Shown: in pieces, positions 41,466 through 50,195 of the stretch
Position numbering within the stretch: the first letter of the stretch is position 1
How the letters are laid out: each line of letters starts with the position of its first letter
From: Kribbella pratensis
GTDB lineage: Bacteria; Actinomycetota; Actinomycetes; Propionibacteriales; Kribbellaceae
NCBI RefSeq assembly: GCF_004365355.1
Contig: NZ_SODP01000002.1
Location: forward strand, 1,669,749 to 1,733,748
Reading direction: 5' to 3'
Length of the DNA: 64,000 bases
Made by a program: the position numbers and the translations under genes
Notes under the pieces: generated by a model
The model's input: the letters and a program-made list of their open reading frames with translations, nothing else
Database searches by the model: none
What the model was told of the DNA's origin: nothing

Positions 41466-41965
41466 AGCCGGCCAGGGAGGTCGCAGACACGATCGAGCTG
41501 CATCTGCAGTACCTCGATCGCTATCGCGAGATCATCGAGAAGAAGCTGACCGGGCTGAGCGACGCCGAGCTACGCGGCAGCCGGTTGCCGTCGGGATGGT
41601 CGCCACTGGAGCTGCTGAAGCACCTGGTCTTCATGGAGCGACGGTGGCTGCGCTGGGGCTTCACCGCTGAGCAGGTCGAGCATCCGTGGGGTGATTCCGG
41701 AGATGATCCCGACGGTCGCTGGGCGGTGACGGCAGACGACTCGCTGGAGAGCCTGCTGGCTCAGTTGCACGTGGGTGGTGAGTTCACGCGGCAGGTCGTC
41801 AGCGGAATGGATCCCGCGACGGTTGCGTCTGCCGGCGGGCGGTTCGGGCCCGACGATCGGCCGACGCTGAACTGGATCTTGTTCCATGTCCTGCAGGAGT
41901 ACGCACGGCACGCGGGCCACTTGGACGTGGCCCGCGAGCTCGTGGATGGAGCCACCGGCGAGTAG
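41462..41965 (+). CDS. DinB-like (DUF664) four-helix protein
   Basis: 167 residues, a metal-binding four-helix bundle: LQYLDRYREIIEKKLTGLSD, then WSPLELLKHLVFMERRWL (first His) and WILFHVLQEYARHAGHLDVA with the second and third His (about 140-155). DinB-like proteins include mycothiol- or bacillithiol-dependent transferases; the presence of H-x3-E/H spacing fits. It is coupled by 4 nt to the regulator gene upstream. A perfect hairpin starts within its last codons. Confidence 0.9.
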   Translation: MKPAREVADTIELHLQYLDRYREIIEKKLTGLSDAELRGSRLPSGWSPLELLKHLVFMERRWLRWGFTAEQVEHPWGDSGDDPDGRWAVTADDSLESLLAQLHVGGEFTRQVVSGMDPATVASAGGRFGPDDRPTLNWILFHVLQEYARHAGHLDVARELVDGATGE

Positions 41966-41995
41966 GTCTTGCAGGGTGGCCTACTCGCCGGTGGC
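41951..41995. terminator. 16-bp perfect hairpin overlapping the DinB stop codon
   Basis: Arms gccaccggcgagtagg and cctactcgccggtggc flank a 13-nt loop. The stop codon of the DinB-like gene is in the left arm and the right arm ends 9 bp before the convergent repeat-protein gene. It probably ends transcription in both directions. Confidence 0.8.
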
Positions 41996-42003
41996 CGGGA
42001 GCC

Positions 42004-43062
42004 CTACCGGCCTGAGGAGGGGTGGCCGGTCGGGAACGCCGTCGGGATGCTCGGCGTCGGGAAGCTCGGCTTGGACGTCGGGGTCGGCAGCGTCGGCTTC
42101 GTGGTCGGGATCGACGGCAGCGTCGGCTTGCTGTGCGGCTTGACCGTCACCTTCACACCGGCCGACACCGTCACGGTCGGCACAGCCGGCTTCGGTGCGG
42201 TCGGCTTCGCCGTCGGCAGGTTCGGCTTGCTCGGCAGGTTCGGCTTGATCGGCAGGCTCGGCTTACCGGTCGGCACGCCCTGCACGCAGTCCGGCACGGC
42301 CGGGACCGCGGGCTTGCCGGGCAACGACGGCTTAGCGGTCGGGAGCGTCGGCTTGGCCGGCAGCGAAGGCTTGCTCGGCAGCGTCGGCTGGCCGGTCGGA
42401 AGCGACGGGAGGGTCGGCTTCGTCGTCGGCAGGCTGGGCTTGCCCGTCGGGAGCGCCGGCAGCGTGGGCTTTGTCGTCGGCAGGCTCGGCTTGCTCGGCA
42501 GCGTGGGCTTGCCGGTCGGCCAGGTGGGCTTGGCGGTGGGGATACCCGGCTTGCTCGGCAGCGTCGGCTTCGTCGTCGGCCAGGCCAGCTTGGCAGGCAA
42601 CGAGGGCCGGGTGGTCGGCAGGCTCGGCTTGCTCGGCAGCGTGGGCTTGCCGGTCGGCAGCGTCGGCAGGGTCGGCTTCGCCGGCAGCGTGGGCTTGGCC
42701 GGCAATGTCGGCGTCGGCGGGTTGTTCGGGTCGATCGTCGTGTTCACGACCACCTTTGGCAGCTGCGGCTTGGCCGGAAGGCAGGTCGGGTCGATCGACG
42801 GCGCCGACGGCGTACCGGCCGGAATCACTGCCGGCACCGGAGGCTTTCCGCCGACCAGCAGGTTCTTGACCGGAAGGGTCGGCCCGCCGACCGCGGCGGA
42901 CACGGTCGCAACGGTTCCCGCCAGGGCGGTGACGCCCGCGGCGGCCAGTCCCCGGCGCAGCCAGGTCAGCCGCTTGCCGCGCCGCATCAGGTCACCGGCG
43001 TCCGGCTGCCACGGCTCGATCTCATACGTCAGCGCGTTCCGTACTTGCTGCTCGTCACTCAT
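42004..43062 (-). CDS. Single-pass membrane protein with a proline-rich repeat stalk, partner of a SigE-type sigma factor
   Basis: 352 residues. Residues 1-36 are cytoplasmic (a helix plus RRGKRLTWLRRG), 37-62 is the membrane helix, and from about 90 to the end the chain is built of KPTLPSKPSLPTTKP-type units of six or seven residues, interrupted by two Cys segments (DPTCLPAKP, PDCVQGVP). The extracytoplasmic part is likely an extended stalk crossing the envelope. The ATG overlaps the sigma-factor stop by 1 nt (TGATG), so it occupies the usual anti-sigma position, but the cytoplasmic part is short and lacks a ZAS motif. Confidence 0.85.
   Translation of the reverse strand: MSDEQQVRNALTYEIEPWQPDAGDLMRRGKRLTWLRRGLAAAGVTALAGTVATVSAAVGGPTLPVKNLLVGGKPPVPAVIPAGTPSAPSIDPTCLPAKPQLPKVVVNTTIDPNNPPTPTLPAKPTLPAKPTLPTLPTGKPTLPSKPSLPTTRPSLPAKLAWPTTKPTLPSKPGIPTAKPTWPTGKPTLPSKPSLPTTKPTLPALPTGKPSLPTTKPTLPSLPTGQPTLPSKPSLPAKPTLPTAKPSLPGKPAVPAVPDCVQGVPTGKPSLPIKPNLPSKPNLPTAKPTAPKPAVPTVTVSAGVKVTVKPHSKPTLPSIPTTKPTLPTPTSKPSFPTPSIPTAFPTGHPSSGR
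42045..42780. repeat. Degenerate coding repeats of about 18-24 bp
   Basis: Units of the form gtcggcttg-ctcggcagc, and variants with gtcggc, are repeated tens of times in register with the coding frame of the proline-rich protein. They are in-frame protein repeats with variable spacing, not a CRISPR array. Confidence 0.85.
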
Positions 43063-43577
43063 CAGTTTCCTCCAACTCCGCTGTCGATCAGGTCGGGTGC
43101 CAGACGCAACTTGGCCAGCGCCCGGGAGGCCGTGCTCTTCACGGTCCCGGTCGCCATGCCGAGGAGCTCGGCGGTCTCGGCCTCGGAGAGATCCTGCGAG
43201 TAGCGCAGCGCGACCACGGCTCTCTCCCGGACGGTCAGACCGTTGAGAGCCGAGAGCACGGCCTCCCTGGTCTGGACCGCCCCGGCGAAGTCCGCCACCG
43301 CTCGCTGGTCCCAATCGTTTGCTACCGGATCACTGGGTACTTCGTTGTTCCAGCGCCGGCGGGCCTGGGAGAGGAATCGGTTGACCAGCACCCGCCGGAC
43401 GAACCGCAATGGGTCGCCCTCCAGCCGGTGCCATTTCGGATAGGACCGCATCAACGCCTGCTGCACGAGGTCCTCGGCGGTATGCCGATCGCCGCACAAC
43501 ATCTCCGCGAAGCGGAGCAAAGGGGTCGACTGCGCCACGACGAATCGCTCGAAGTCGGCGTCCGCGGTCCGGGTCAT
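43062..43577 (-). CDS. SigE-family ECF RNA polymerase sigma factor
   Basis: 171 residues. Region 2 is about 10-75 (LLRFAEMLCGDRHTAEDLVQ, W-H-R-L-E-G-D-P-L-R-F-V) and region 4 is about 110-165 (LTVRERAVVALRYSQDLSEA, GTVKSTASRALAKLR). The FERFV opening is typical of the actinobacterial SigE family. Unlike the ECF42 protein it has no extra C-terminal domain. It is co-transcribed with the proline-rich membrane protein and divergent from a secreted SH3-domain protein, which may be part of its regulon. Confidence 0.94.
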   Translation of the reverse strand: MTRTADADFERFVVAQSTPLLRFAEMLCGDRHTAEDLVQQALMRSYPKWHRLEGDPLRFVRRVLVNRFLSQARRRWNNEVPSDPVANDWDQRAVADFAGAVQTREAVLSALNGLTVRERAVVALRYSQDLSEAETAELLGMATGTVKSTASRALAKLRLAPDLIDSGVGGN

Positions 43578-43734
43578 CGATTCTCCTCAGCCTCTGTCAC
43601 ACCGGTCCAAACCCGCTGAGTCACCGATCGGGTTCTGTTCGGAGTGGGAGAAATTTATTCACGGGCCTATACAGAGGTGGTGTTTGTTTGTCACATTGGG
43701 TGCACAAGCCTTCACCGCCCCGGAGGTTCCGCCC

Positions 43735-44982
43735 ATGCGTACCAGTCGTCCAGCCGCACTCGCCGCCTGTCTGGCCGTGACCGCGGCGATCTTTACCGCA
43801 ACCTTGCCGAGCGCCGCCGCCACACCCGATCCCGCGCCCACACCCGATCCCGCCGCCTCCCAGCCCGTCACCGTCGCGCAGCCCGTCACCGTCGCGCAGC
43901 CGGTCGCCGGGTCGAGCAACGTCCGCGTTGAAGGCGGCCGCATCGTCCTCGGCGACGCACCCGCCGCGATCGGCTCGACCGAGATCAACCAACGCTCCGG
44001 CCTGGCCGAGCTCACCCCGGTCCACTTCGCCGCCTTGACCTCGGCCGTGGTGGTCGGCTACACGGCCGCCATACCAAACGGTATGTCCGGGTCGGTCGAC
44101 GTACGATCCTGGGCCGACGGCCGATGGTCGGAGTGGACCGAGGCGAAGACCGGCACACCGACCGCATTGCCCACCGCGAGCAGCCAGGTCCAGCTGCGGG
44201 TGATCCTCACCGCGCCACCGACCGGCGGCAGCCCGTCCGTCGCCGATCTGACCGTGCAGCCGGCCGACAAGATCGCGGCTCCGCGGATGAGCATTCAGGC
44301 CGCGCCGCTCAAGTCGCACGTCTTCGCCACCCGCGAAGGCCTCGTCGGCGGTACGACGGCCAACGGCCACGTGATCGTGAGCCGCGACCACTTCGTCGCA
44401 CTGCCCTCACGGCGCGGGCTGTCCGGCAACGGATCCGGCACGTACTCCGTCAAGGTCTGCACCGCGTCACGCTGCGCCTTCGAGCCGGTGTGGGACGTCG
44501 GGCCGTGGAACACGAAGGACGATTACTGGAACCCGAGCGCGACCCGCGAGATGTGGAAGGACCTCCCACAGGGCAAGCCCGAGGCGCAGGCGGCGTACCA
44601 GGACGGGTACAACGGAGGCAAGGATCAGTTCGGTCGGACCGTCGCCAACCCCGCTGGGATAGACCTTGCGGACGGCGTGTTCTGGGACGCGCTGAAGCTG
44701 GCCGACAACTCGTTCGTCGACGTTACCTATCTGTGGACGGGTGACGGCGGCCGCGGCACGGTCTCGATCTCGTCCGGCTACCTGAACGTCCGCAACGCGC
44801 CGAACTCGACCGGCGCAGTCGTCGGCATGGCCGGCAAGTCCGCACAGGTCACCGTCGAATGCCAGACCACCGGTGAGACCGTCACCGGTTCCCAGGGCAC
44901 CACCAACATCTGGCTCCGCGTGAATACCGGCATGTACGTCGCAAAGGCCTGGATCTCGGCCGGTACCTTCGGCACCTGCTGA
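43735..44982 (+). CDS. Secreted protein with C-terminal SH3-like domain
   Basis: 415 residues with a signal peptide (AALAACLAVTAAIFTATLPSAAA, about 6-28), a Pro/Thr/Ala linker with PVTVAQ repeats, a beta-rich region (VDVRSWADGRWSEWTE, about 122-137, resembling bacterial extracellular sandwich domains), a middle segment with paired Cys (KVCTASRCAF), and a C-terminal bacterial SH3 domain (YLNVRNAPNSTGAVVG, about 340-355) ending in a Cys. It is likely cell-wall associated. ATG at 43735 is preceded by cggagg. It is transcribed away from the adjacent SigE-type sigma gene. Confidence 0.85.
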   Translation: MRTSRPAALAACLAVTAAIFTATLPSAAATPDPAPTPDPAASQPVTVAQPVTVAQPVAGSSNVRVEGGRIVLGDAPAAIGSTEINQRSGLAELTPVHFAALTSAVVVGYTAAIPNGMSGSVDVRSWADGRWSEWTEAKTGTPTALPTASSQVQLRVILTAPPTGGSPSVADLTVQPADKIAAPRMSIQAAPLKSHVFATREGLVGGTTANGHVIVSRDHFVALPSRRGLSGNGSGTYSVKVCTASRCAFEPVWDVGPWNTKDDYWNPSATREMWKDLPQGKPEAQAAYQDGYNGGKDQFGRTVANPAGIDLADGVFWDALKLADNSFVDVTYLWTGDGGRGTVSISSGYLNVRNAPNSTGAVVGMAGKSAQVTVECQTTGETVTGSQGTTNIWLRVNTGMYVAKAWISAGTFGTC

Positions 44983-44990
44983 TGCAAGCT

Positions 44991-45026
44991 GGGACTCCCG
45001 TACGCCCGCCCACGTACGGGAGTCCC
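44991..45026. terminator. Bidirectional 14-bp terminator
   Basis: Perfect arms gggactcccgtacg and cgtacgggagtccc with an 8-nt loop lie between the secreted SH3-domain gene and the convergent SH3-like paralogue. Confidence 0.88.
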
Positions 45027-45030
45027 GGTG

Positions 45031-45696
45031 TCAGCGAGCCAGCGGGTCCGCGCCGCCGCCGAAGCGCTTGAGCAGCTTGCCCTGCGCGTCGTACACGAAG
45101 ACGCCGTTGCTGCGCGAGTTCTGCGGCGTCAACGGAGTCACCTGCGCGGAAGACTCGACCCAGCCGGTGATCCCGGCGAGCCGGTAGATCTTCCCGTACC
45201 AGGCCTTGGTGCCGACCGTGTAGACGACGGTCGCGGCCTGCGAGCTCTTGAAGACCGAGCTGACCGTACCGCCGACCGACTGCATTCCCGGGTCGGCACC
45301 ATCGCCAATGTTGGCGTTACCAACGGTTTGCCGCCACCCGAACGGCTCGTACGCCGGCTCACCCGGCTGTCGGCTGATCACCGCCCACTGCGTGCCCTTG
45401 GTCTTGAAGTACAGCCCCGGACCGAGCTTCACCTCCTGCCCGGCGGCCAGCGTCCCGACCGCGGGCCGGGCATTCTGGACCTGGTACTTCGTTGCCTTAG
45501 GCGCCTTCTTCACCGGCCCCGCGGGCGTGGTGCTCTTCACGATCGTCCCACCCGGACCGCCCGCCACCGCGGTGTCCTGAGCGGCGGCCTTGTCGCTCGT
45601 CCCGGTGAATACCGCGACAGCGATCATCGTGCCCGCCACCGCGACCGCGGCGAGGCCGGCCGGCAACAGCCGGGCCAGCCCTCTCGTGTCTCGCAT
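45031..45696 (-). CDS. Membrane-anchored SH3-like protein, paralogue 1
   Basis: 221 residues with one N-terminal membrane helix (about 9-31), a Lys/Pro linker and a C-terminal domain. This contains the segments KTKGTQWAVISRQPGEPAYE and GWRQTVGNANIGDGADPG, shared almost unchanged with the next gene upstream. It ends GGGADPLAR, which again parallels the paralogue (DPKDDPLRR). It has no sigma-coupling segment of its own. A ligand-binding or wall-sensing role is plausible but not known. ATG at 45696 lies 64 bp after the paralogue stop. Confidence 0.82.
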   Translation of the reverse strand: MRDTRGLARLLPAGLAAVAVAGTMIAVAVFTGTSDKAAAQDTAVAGGPGGTIVKSTTPAGPVKKAPKATKYQVQNARPAVGTLAAGQEVKLGPGLYFKTKGTQWAVISRQPGEPAYEPFGWRQTVGNANIGDGADPGMQSVGGTVSSVFKSSQAATVVYTVGTKAWYGKIYRLAGITGWVESSAQVTPLTPQNSRSNGVFVYDAQGKLLKRFGGGADPLAR

Positions 45697-45760
45697 CTCG
45701 TTGCCTTTCGCAAGGTTTCGTTGTCGGGCTGAAGGACGTGCCCGCCGCGGGAAAGGTTCT

Positions 45761-46441
45761 TCACCGGCGCAACGGATCGTCCTTGGGATCACCGAGACAC
45801 CCGACCAGCTTGCCGTCGGCGTCGTACGCGAAGACCGACTGCGCGTCGACCGGGAGCACCGCCGTCGCCGCGACCCAACCCGGGATACCAGCCAGCCGGC
45901 GGATCTGCCCGTACCAGGCCTTGCGGCCGGATGTGTAGACGACCGTGGTCGCCGTCTCGCTCCTGAACACCGACGTCACCACGTTGTCGGCGATCTGCAG
46001 CCCCGGATCCGCGCCGTCGCCGATGTTGGCGTTCCCGACTGTCTGCCGCCAGCCGAACGGCTCGTACGCCGGCTCACCCGGCCGCCGGCTGATCACCGCC
46101 CACTGGGTGCCTTTGGTCTTGAAGGACAGGTACGGCCCGATCTTCACCTCGGCACCGGCGGCGAGCGGGACCACCGCAGGTCGGGTGTTCTGGAAGACGT
46201 ATCGCGGCGGCGTGACAGACGGGGTCACCGACGAGGGCGTCGCAGCCACCGGAGGACCAACCGCCACCGGATCCTGCGCGACCAGCAGGCCGACTGCTGC
46301 GACTCCAGCGACTCCAGCCGATGCCGCGGCGGCCGTGAGCACCCCACGGCGACGCCGCCGGCGCGCTCCGGCGATCACCCGCGCGGGGTCCAGCGCCGGG
46401 CTGTCCGTCTGCAGCTCGCGGAGCTCGCTCTCGATGGTCAT
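45761..46441 (-). CDS. Sigma-coupled membrane SH3-like protein, paralogue 2
   Basis: 226 residues: a short cytoplasmic head (about 1-32) ending in GARRRRRRG, one helix (34-55), a Pro/Thr linker, and a domain sharing most of the 45031-45696 protein, including FKTKGTQWAVISRRPGEPAYE and NANIGDGADPG. Its ATG overlaps the stop of a SigE-family sigma gene by 4 nt, placing it in the anti-sigma position. The head has no ZAS zinc motif. The architecture suggests that an extracytoplasmic ligand controls sigma release. Confidence 0.85.
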   Translation of the reverse strand: MTIESELRELQTDSPALDPARVIAGARRRRRRGVLTAAAASAGVAGVAAVGLLVAQDPVAVGPPVAATPSSVTPSVTPPRYVFQNTRPAVVPLAAGAEVKIGPYLSFKTKGTQWAVISRRPGEPAYEPFGWRQTVGNANIGDGADPGLQIADNVVTSVFRSETATTVVYTSGRKAWYGQIRRLAGIPGWVAATAVLPVDAQSVFAYDADGKLVGCLGDPKDDPLRR

Positions 46442-46962
46442 ACCGTCTCTCCCACTCCAGCCAACGCCGGCGCGGCGCGCAGCTTCCGCAAGGCCCGGGC
46501 GTTCGAGCTTTTCACCGTGCCGACTGCCACCCCAAGAACGGCAGCGGTGTCCCCCTCGGACAGGTCCTCCACATGCCGGAGTACGACGACCGCACGCTCC
46601 CGCCGGGTCAGCAACCGCAGAGCACTGAGCAACGCCAGCCGACGATCGCTGAGCCCGGCCGAATCACTCAGGGCGCCGGCCCAAGGCTCCAGGTCCATGG
46701 GATCGCCACTCGGCCGCTCCCGCCAGAGCCGTCGCCGCACCCACGACAGGTGCTGGTTGACCACCGCCTGCCGGACATACGCAAAGGGATCAGCCATCTC
46801 GATCCGGTCCCAGCGCAGGTACGCCTTCTCCAACGCCGTTTGCACCAGATCCTCGGCGAGCCCCGCATCCCCGCACAGCATCCGCGCGAAGTGCATCAGC
46901 CGAGCGGACCTGGCCAGCACGAAGGCCGTGAAGTCGTCGTCGCGACTCCCCGCAGCACCCAT
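46438..46962 (-). CDS. SigE-family ECF RNA polymerase sigma factor (second)
   Basis: 174 residues with region 2 (RLMHFARMLCGDAGLAEDLV, about 20-39) and region 4 (LLTRRERAVVVLRHVEDLSE, GTVKSSNARALRKLR, about 118-160). It is closely related in pattern to the sigma factor at 43062-43577, which lies 3 kb away. It is the first gene of a two- or three-gene operon with the SH3-like membrane proteins. The neighbouring GGDEF gene upstream is separated by 24 bp and could be co-transcribed. Confidence 0.94.
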   Translation of the reverse strand: MGAAGSRDDDFTAFVLARSARLMHFARMLCGDAGLAEDLVQTALEKAYLRWDRIEMADPFAYVRQAVVNQHLSWVRRRLWRERPSGDPMDLEPWAGALSDSAGLSDRRLALLSALRLLTRRERAVVVLRHVEDLSEGDTAAVLGVAVGTVKSSNARALRKLRAAPALAGVGETV

Positions 46963-46986
46963 CCGGCGGCCTCCGTCCAGTTGCCC

Positions 46987-48324
46987 TCAGGCAACAGGAC
47001 GCCGCGCCGGGGTCAAAGGTTCTGTCGCGTCGTACATCTTGTCCGAGCCGCTCAGCCTGGGCAGCGCGATCGTGTCGGCGGCCAGGCGAACGCGGTTGCG
47101 GCCGGCGGCCTTGGCGGCGTACATCGCGCGGTCGGCGCGGAGCAGCAGGTCGTCGACGGTCGCTCCGTCGTTCGGATACACGGCGACGCCGATGCTCACG
47201 GTCAGGTGGAACGTGTCCGGATCCAGGTCCGGTGCGTCGAGAACGCCGGCGCACATCGCGGCCAGCGGGCTGGCGGAGACCGCGTTGCGCAGCCGGTCGG
47301 CGGTGATGGTCGCCTCGTCGAGCCCGGTGTCCGGGAGCGCGATCACGAACTCCTCGCCGCCGAACCGGCCGATCACGTCCTTCGCCCGGATCGCGCTGCG
47401 CAGGATCGTCGCCACCGCGCGCAGGGCCTCGTCGCCGACGAGATGGCCATGCCGGTCGTTGACCTGTTTGAAGTGGTCGATGTCGATCAGCAGGACCGCC
47501 ATCGGCTCGCGCTGGGCCCGGACGGTCCGCAGCATGTCCTCGGTCCGCCGGCGCCACCAGTCGACCCGGGTCAGGCTGGTCTTCGGATCGGTCTGTGCCT
47601 CGGACTCCAGTTGACCGAGGAGCAGGGCGCGCTGCGCGGTCAGCGTGATCGGGATCGCGACGAACGCGAACCACGGGCTGATCAGGCAGGCGGCCGCGAG
47701 CAGGCATCCGAGCGTGGCGGCGGTCGCGTCGGTGCCCAAGTCGTCCAGACCGCCGATCACCTCGCGGCGACTGCTGCCCGGGATGATCAGTGAGATCGCC
47801 AGCCCGCAGAGCACGGTGTCGGTCGCGACGTACGCCGCCGAAGCGCCGACCATCGAGACGACCAGACCGAAGTCGCCGCCGGTGACGCCGCGGAGCGAGA
47901 CGAAGACCTCGTGCGCGGCGCCGACCGCGAGCACGTGGACCGCGGTCGAGAAGGCCCATCGGTACGGGATGCATTTGCCGGCCCGGATCCGCCACCAGAT
48001 CCGGAGCAGCACGGCGACCAGGATCGCCAGCGCCGGATGCAGGATCACGGTCGCGGCGATCATCCAGGCGGGGGCGAGATCCTTGTGCAGCGCGCCGCCG
48101 CGCCGCCGCCGGTTCTCCACCCGGCGCGCGCCCTCGACCGAGATCAGGGCGGAGACCGTCAGCGCGAACACCACATCCAGCCCGCGCCAGTCGGGACGGT
48201 CCGTGAACGCCTTCACGCCGTACCCGATCGCGGCCAGGTCCACGAGCACCACGACGGCGAACGCCGGGACCGTCAGGGTCCAGAGCGCCCAGGAACGCAC
48301 CGCTTGCCTACTCTGTGCAACCAT
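46987..48324 (-). CDS. Diguanylate cyclase with N-terminal membrane sensor
   Basis: 445 residues. Residues 1-240 contain about seven membrane helices with a short cytoplasmic loop (RRVENRRRRGGALHKD). The GGDEF domain follows (about 265-415) with DIDHFKQVNDRHGH and the active-site GRFGGEEF, so it should make c-di-GMP. There is no obvious R-x-x-D inhibitory site. ATG at 48324 is used; a GTG lies one codon upstream. A chemical or physical signal sensed in the membrane would set c-di-GMP levels. Confidence 0.93.
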   Translation of the reverse strand: MVAQSRQAVRSWALWTLTVPAFAVVVLVDLAAIGYGVKAFTDRPDWRGLDVVFALTVSALISVEGARRVENRRRRGGALHKDLAPAWMIAATVILHPALAILVAVLLRIWWRIRAGKCIPYRWAFSTAVHVLAVGAAHEVFVSLRGVTGGDFGLVVSMVGASAAYVATDTVLCGLAISLIIPGSSRREVIGGLDDLGTDATAATLGCLLAAACLISPWFAFVAIPITLTAQRALLLGQLESEAQTDPKTSLTRVDWWRRRTEDMLRTVRAQREPMAVLLIDIDHFKQVNDRHGHLVGDEALRAVATILRSAIRAKDVIGRFGGEEFVIALPDTGLDEATITADRLRNAVSASPLAAMCAGVLDAPDLDPDTFHLTVSIGVAVYPNDGATVDDLLLRADRAMYAAKAAGRNRVRLAADTIALPRLSGSDKMYDATEPLTPARRPVA

Positions 48325-48471
48325 CACCTCACACGGTACGACGAGTGAGCGTCAGGTCCCAATCCGTCGCGGCGCGGCTGTGGATGACGACTTGGAAACG
48401 ATCGACAATCCTTCGGTAATCAGTCGTTTGATCAACAATCAGACGCCGGATTGCCTTGCAAGGAAGGAAAA

Positions 48472-50016
48472 TCAGCGCCTTCGAGCAGAACCGAAGAGCC
48501 CGCGGACGATCTCCCGGCCGGCCGACCGGGCGAACTGCTTGAACGCCGACGAGCCGATGACCTGCTCGACCATCGACTTCTCCTGCTTCTGCGCCCGCGG
48601 CCGCGACTCCGGCTGCTGCTTGGCCTGCTCCTTGGCCTGCTTCTCGGCCTCGGCCTGCGCCGCGCCGGCCTGCACCTTCGCCGCGAGGATCTCGTACGCC
48701 GACTCGCGGTCGATGGCCTGCGAGTACTTCGCGTCGTTCGGCGAGGCCTGCACCGCCGCGGTCTGCTGCTCCGCGGACGCCGGCGCCATCAGCGACTGCG
48801 GCGCGCGCAACCGGGTCCACGCGACCGGGGTCGGCGCACCCTTCTCGTTCATCACGGTCACGATCGCCTCGCCGATCCCGAGCTGGGTCAGCACCTCGCC
48901 CAGGTCGTACGACGAGGTCGGGAACGTCGATACGGTCGCCTTCAGCGCCTTGGCGTCGTTCGGCGTGTGCGCCCGCAGCTGGTGCTGCACCCGCGAACCG
49001 AGCTGCGCCAGTACGTCGTCCGGCACGTCCTTCGGCGTCTGCGTCACGAAGAAGACGCCCACACCCTTCGACCGGATCAGCCGGACGGTCTGCGCGATGG
49101 CGTCCAGGAACGCTTTCGACGCGTCGTTGAACAGCAGGTGCGCCTCGTCGAAGAAGAACACCAGCTTCGGCTTGTCCAGGTCACCGACCTCGGGCAGGTC
49201 GTGGAACAGGTCGGCGAGCAGCCACATCAGAAACGTGGAGAACAGCGCAGGCCGGTCCTGCAGGTTCGGCAGTTCGAGCAGCGAGATGAGGCCCTTGCCG
49301 TCCCGCTGCTGCAGGAGGTCGGCGGTGTCGAACTCCGGTTCGCCGAAGAACGCCTCCGCGCCCTGGTCCGCAAACCCGATCAGCGACCGCAGGATGACGC
49401 CCGCGGTGGCCGCGGAGAGCCCGCCGAGTTCCTTCAGGTCGTCCTTGCCCTCGTCGGAGGTGAGGTGCTGGATGACCGAGCGCAGGTCCTTGATGTCGAG
49501 CAGCGTCAGCCCGGCCTTGTCGGCGTAGTGGAAGATCAGCCCGAGCGACGACTCCTGTACGTCGTTCAGCCCGAGCACCTTGGAGAGCAGCACCGGCCCG
49601 AACGAGGTGATCGTGGCGCGGATCGGGATCCCGGTGCCCTGGCCGCCGAGCGCGTAGAACTCGGTCGGGAACCCGGTCGCGGTCCAGTCCTGGCCGATCG
49701 ACTTGGTCCGCGCCAGCAGCTTGTCGTTGCCCTCGCCAGGCTGCGAGACACCCGACAGGTCGCCCTTGATGTCGGCCGCGAACACCGCCACACCGGCCGC
49801 AGACAGCTGCTCGGCCATCAGTTGGAGAGTCTTCGTCTTACCGGTACCGGTGGCGCCCGCAACCAGGCCGTGCCGGTTCATCATCCCCAGCGGGATCCGG
49901 ACCGCCGCCTCCGGTTTCGGCTCACCGTCGACCAGCAACGCACCCAGCTCGAGTGCCGGCCCCTCGAACGCGTACCCCTGCTTGACGGTCTCTACGACGT
50001 CGCCTGACTCAGCCAT
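48472..50016 (-). CDS. HerA-like ATPase (DUF853 family)
   Basis: 514 residues. Walker A is GATGTGKTKT (about 54-63), Walker B is KLVFFFDEAHLLF, and an arginine-finger/sensor region is QTPKDVPDDVLAQLGSRVQH. The N-terminal HAS-barrel-like strand segment and the central helical insertion fit the DUF853 branch of HerA/FtsK-type ATPases. The C-terminal ~90 residues are Gln/Lys/Ala-rich coiled coil followed by a short basic region (FKQFARSAGREIVRG). No NurA-type nuclease is adjacent. The role in DNA translocation is inferred from family. Confidence 0.92.
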   Translation of the reverse strand: MAESGDVVETVKQGYAFEGPALELGALLVDGEPKPEAAVRIPLGMMNRHGLVAGATGTGKTKTLQLMAEQLSAAGVAVFAADIKGDLSGVSQPGEGNDKLLARTKSIGQDWTATGFPTEFYALGGQGTGIPIRATITSFGPVLLSKVLGLNDVQESSLGLIFHYADKAGLTLLDIKDLRSVIQHLTSDEGKDDLKELGGLSAATAGVILRSLIGFADQGAEAFFGEPEFDTADLLQQRDGKGLISLLELPNLQDRPALFSTFLMWLLADLFHDLPEVGDLDKPKLVFFFDEAHLLFNDASKAFLDAIAQTVRLIRSKGVGVFFVTQTPKDVPDDVLAQLGSRVQHQLRAHTPNDAKALKATVSTFPTSSYDLGEVLTQLGIGEAIVTVMNEKGAPTPVAWTRLRAPQSLMAPASAEQQTAAVQASPNDAKYSQAIDRESAYEILAAKVQAGAAQAEAEKQAKEQAKQQPESRPRAQKQEKSMVEQVIGSSAFKQFARSAGREIVRGLFGSARRR

Positions 50017-50195
50017 GGCCAGCGTGCCTTTCCCCGGTTGCCTGGAATCCCTCGGTACTACCCGGTCGGCATGCTAGTCCTCGCCGTCCTGTTAGGACGC
50101 TTGGCGACGCCGAAAGGTTGTATGCGAGCAGCGGACTATTCCGGTGACATTCATGACCTCCACTTGAGACCTTCTACCCCGCTAGACTTCGGGAG

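Noticed and set aside
42045..42780. CRISPR-like array of short repeats
   Set aside because: The repeats have no unique spacers of fixed length, vary in size, and are in register with the coding frame of a proline-rich protein.
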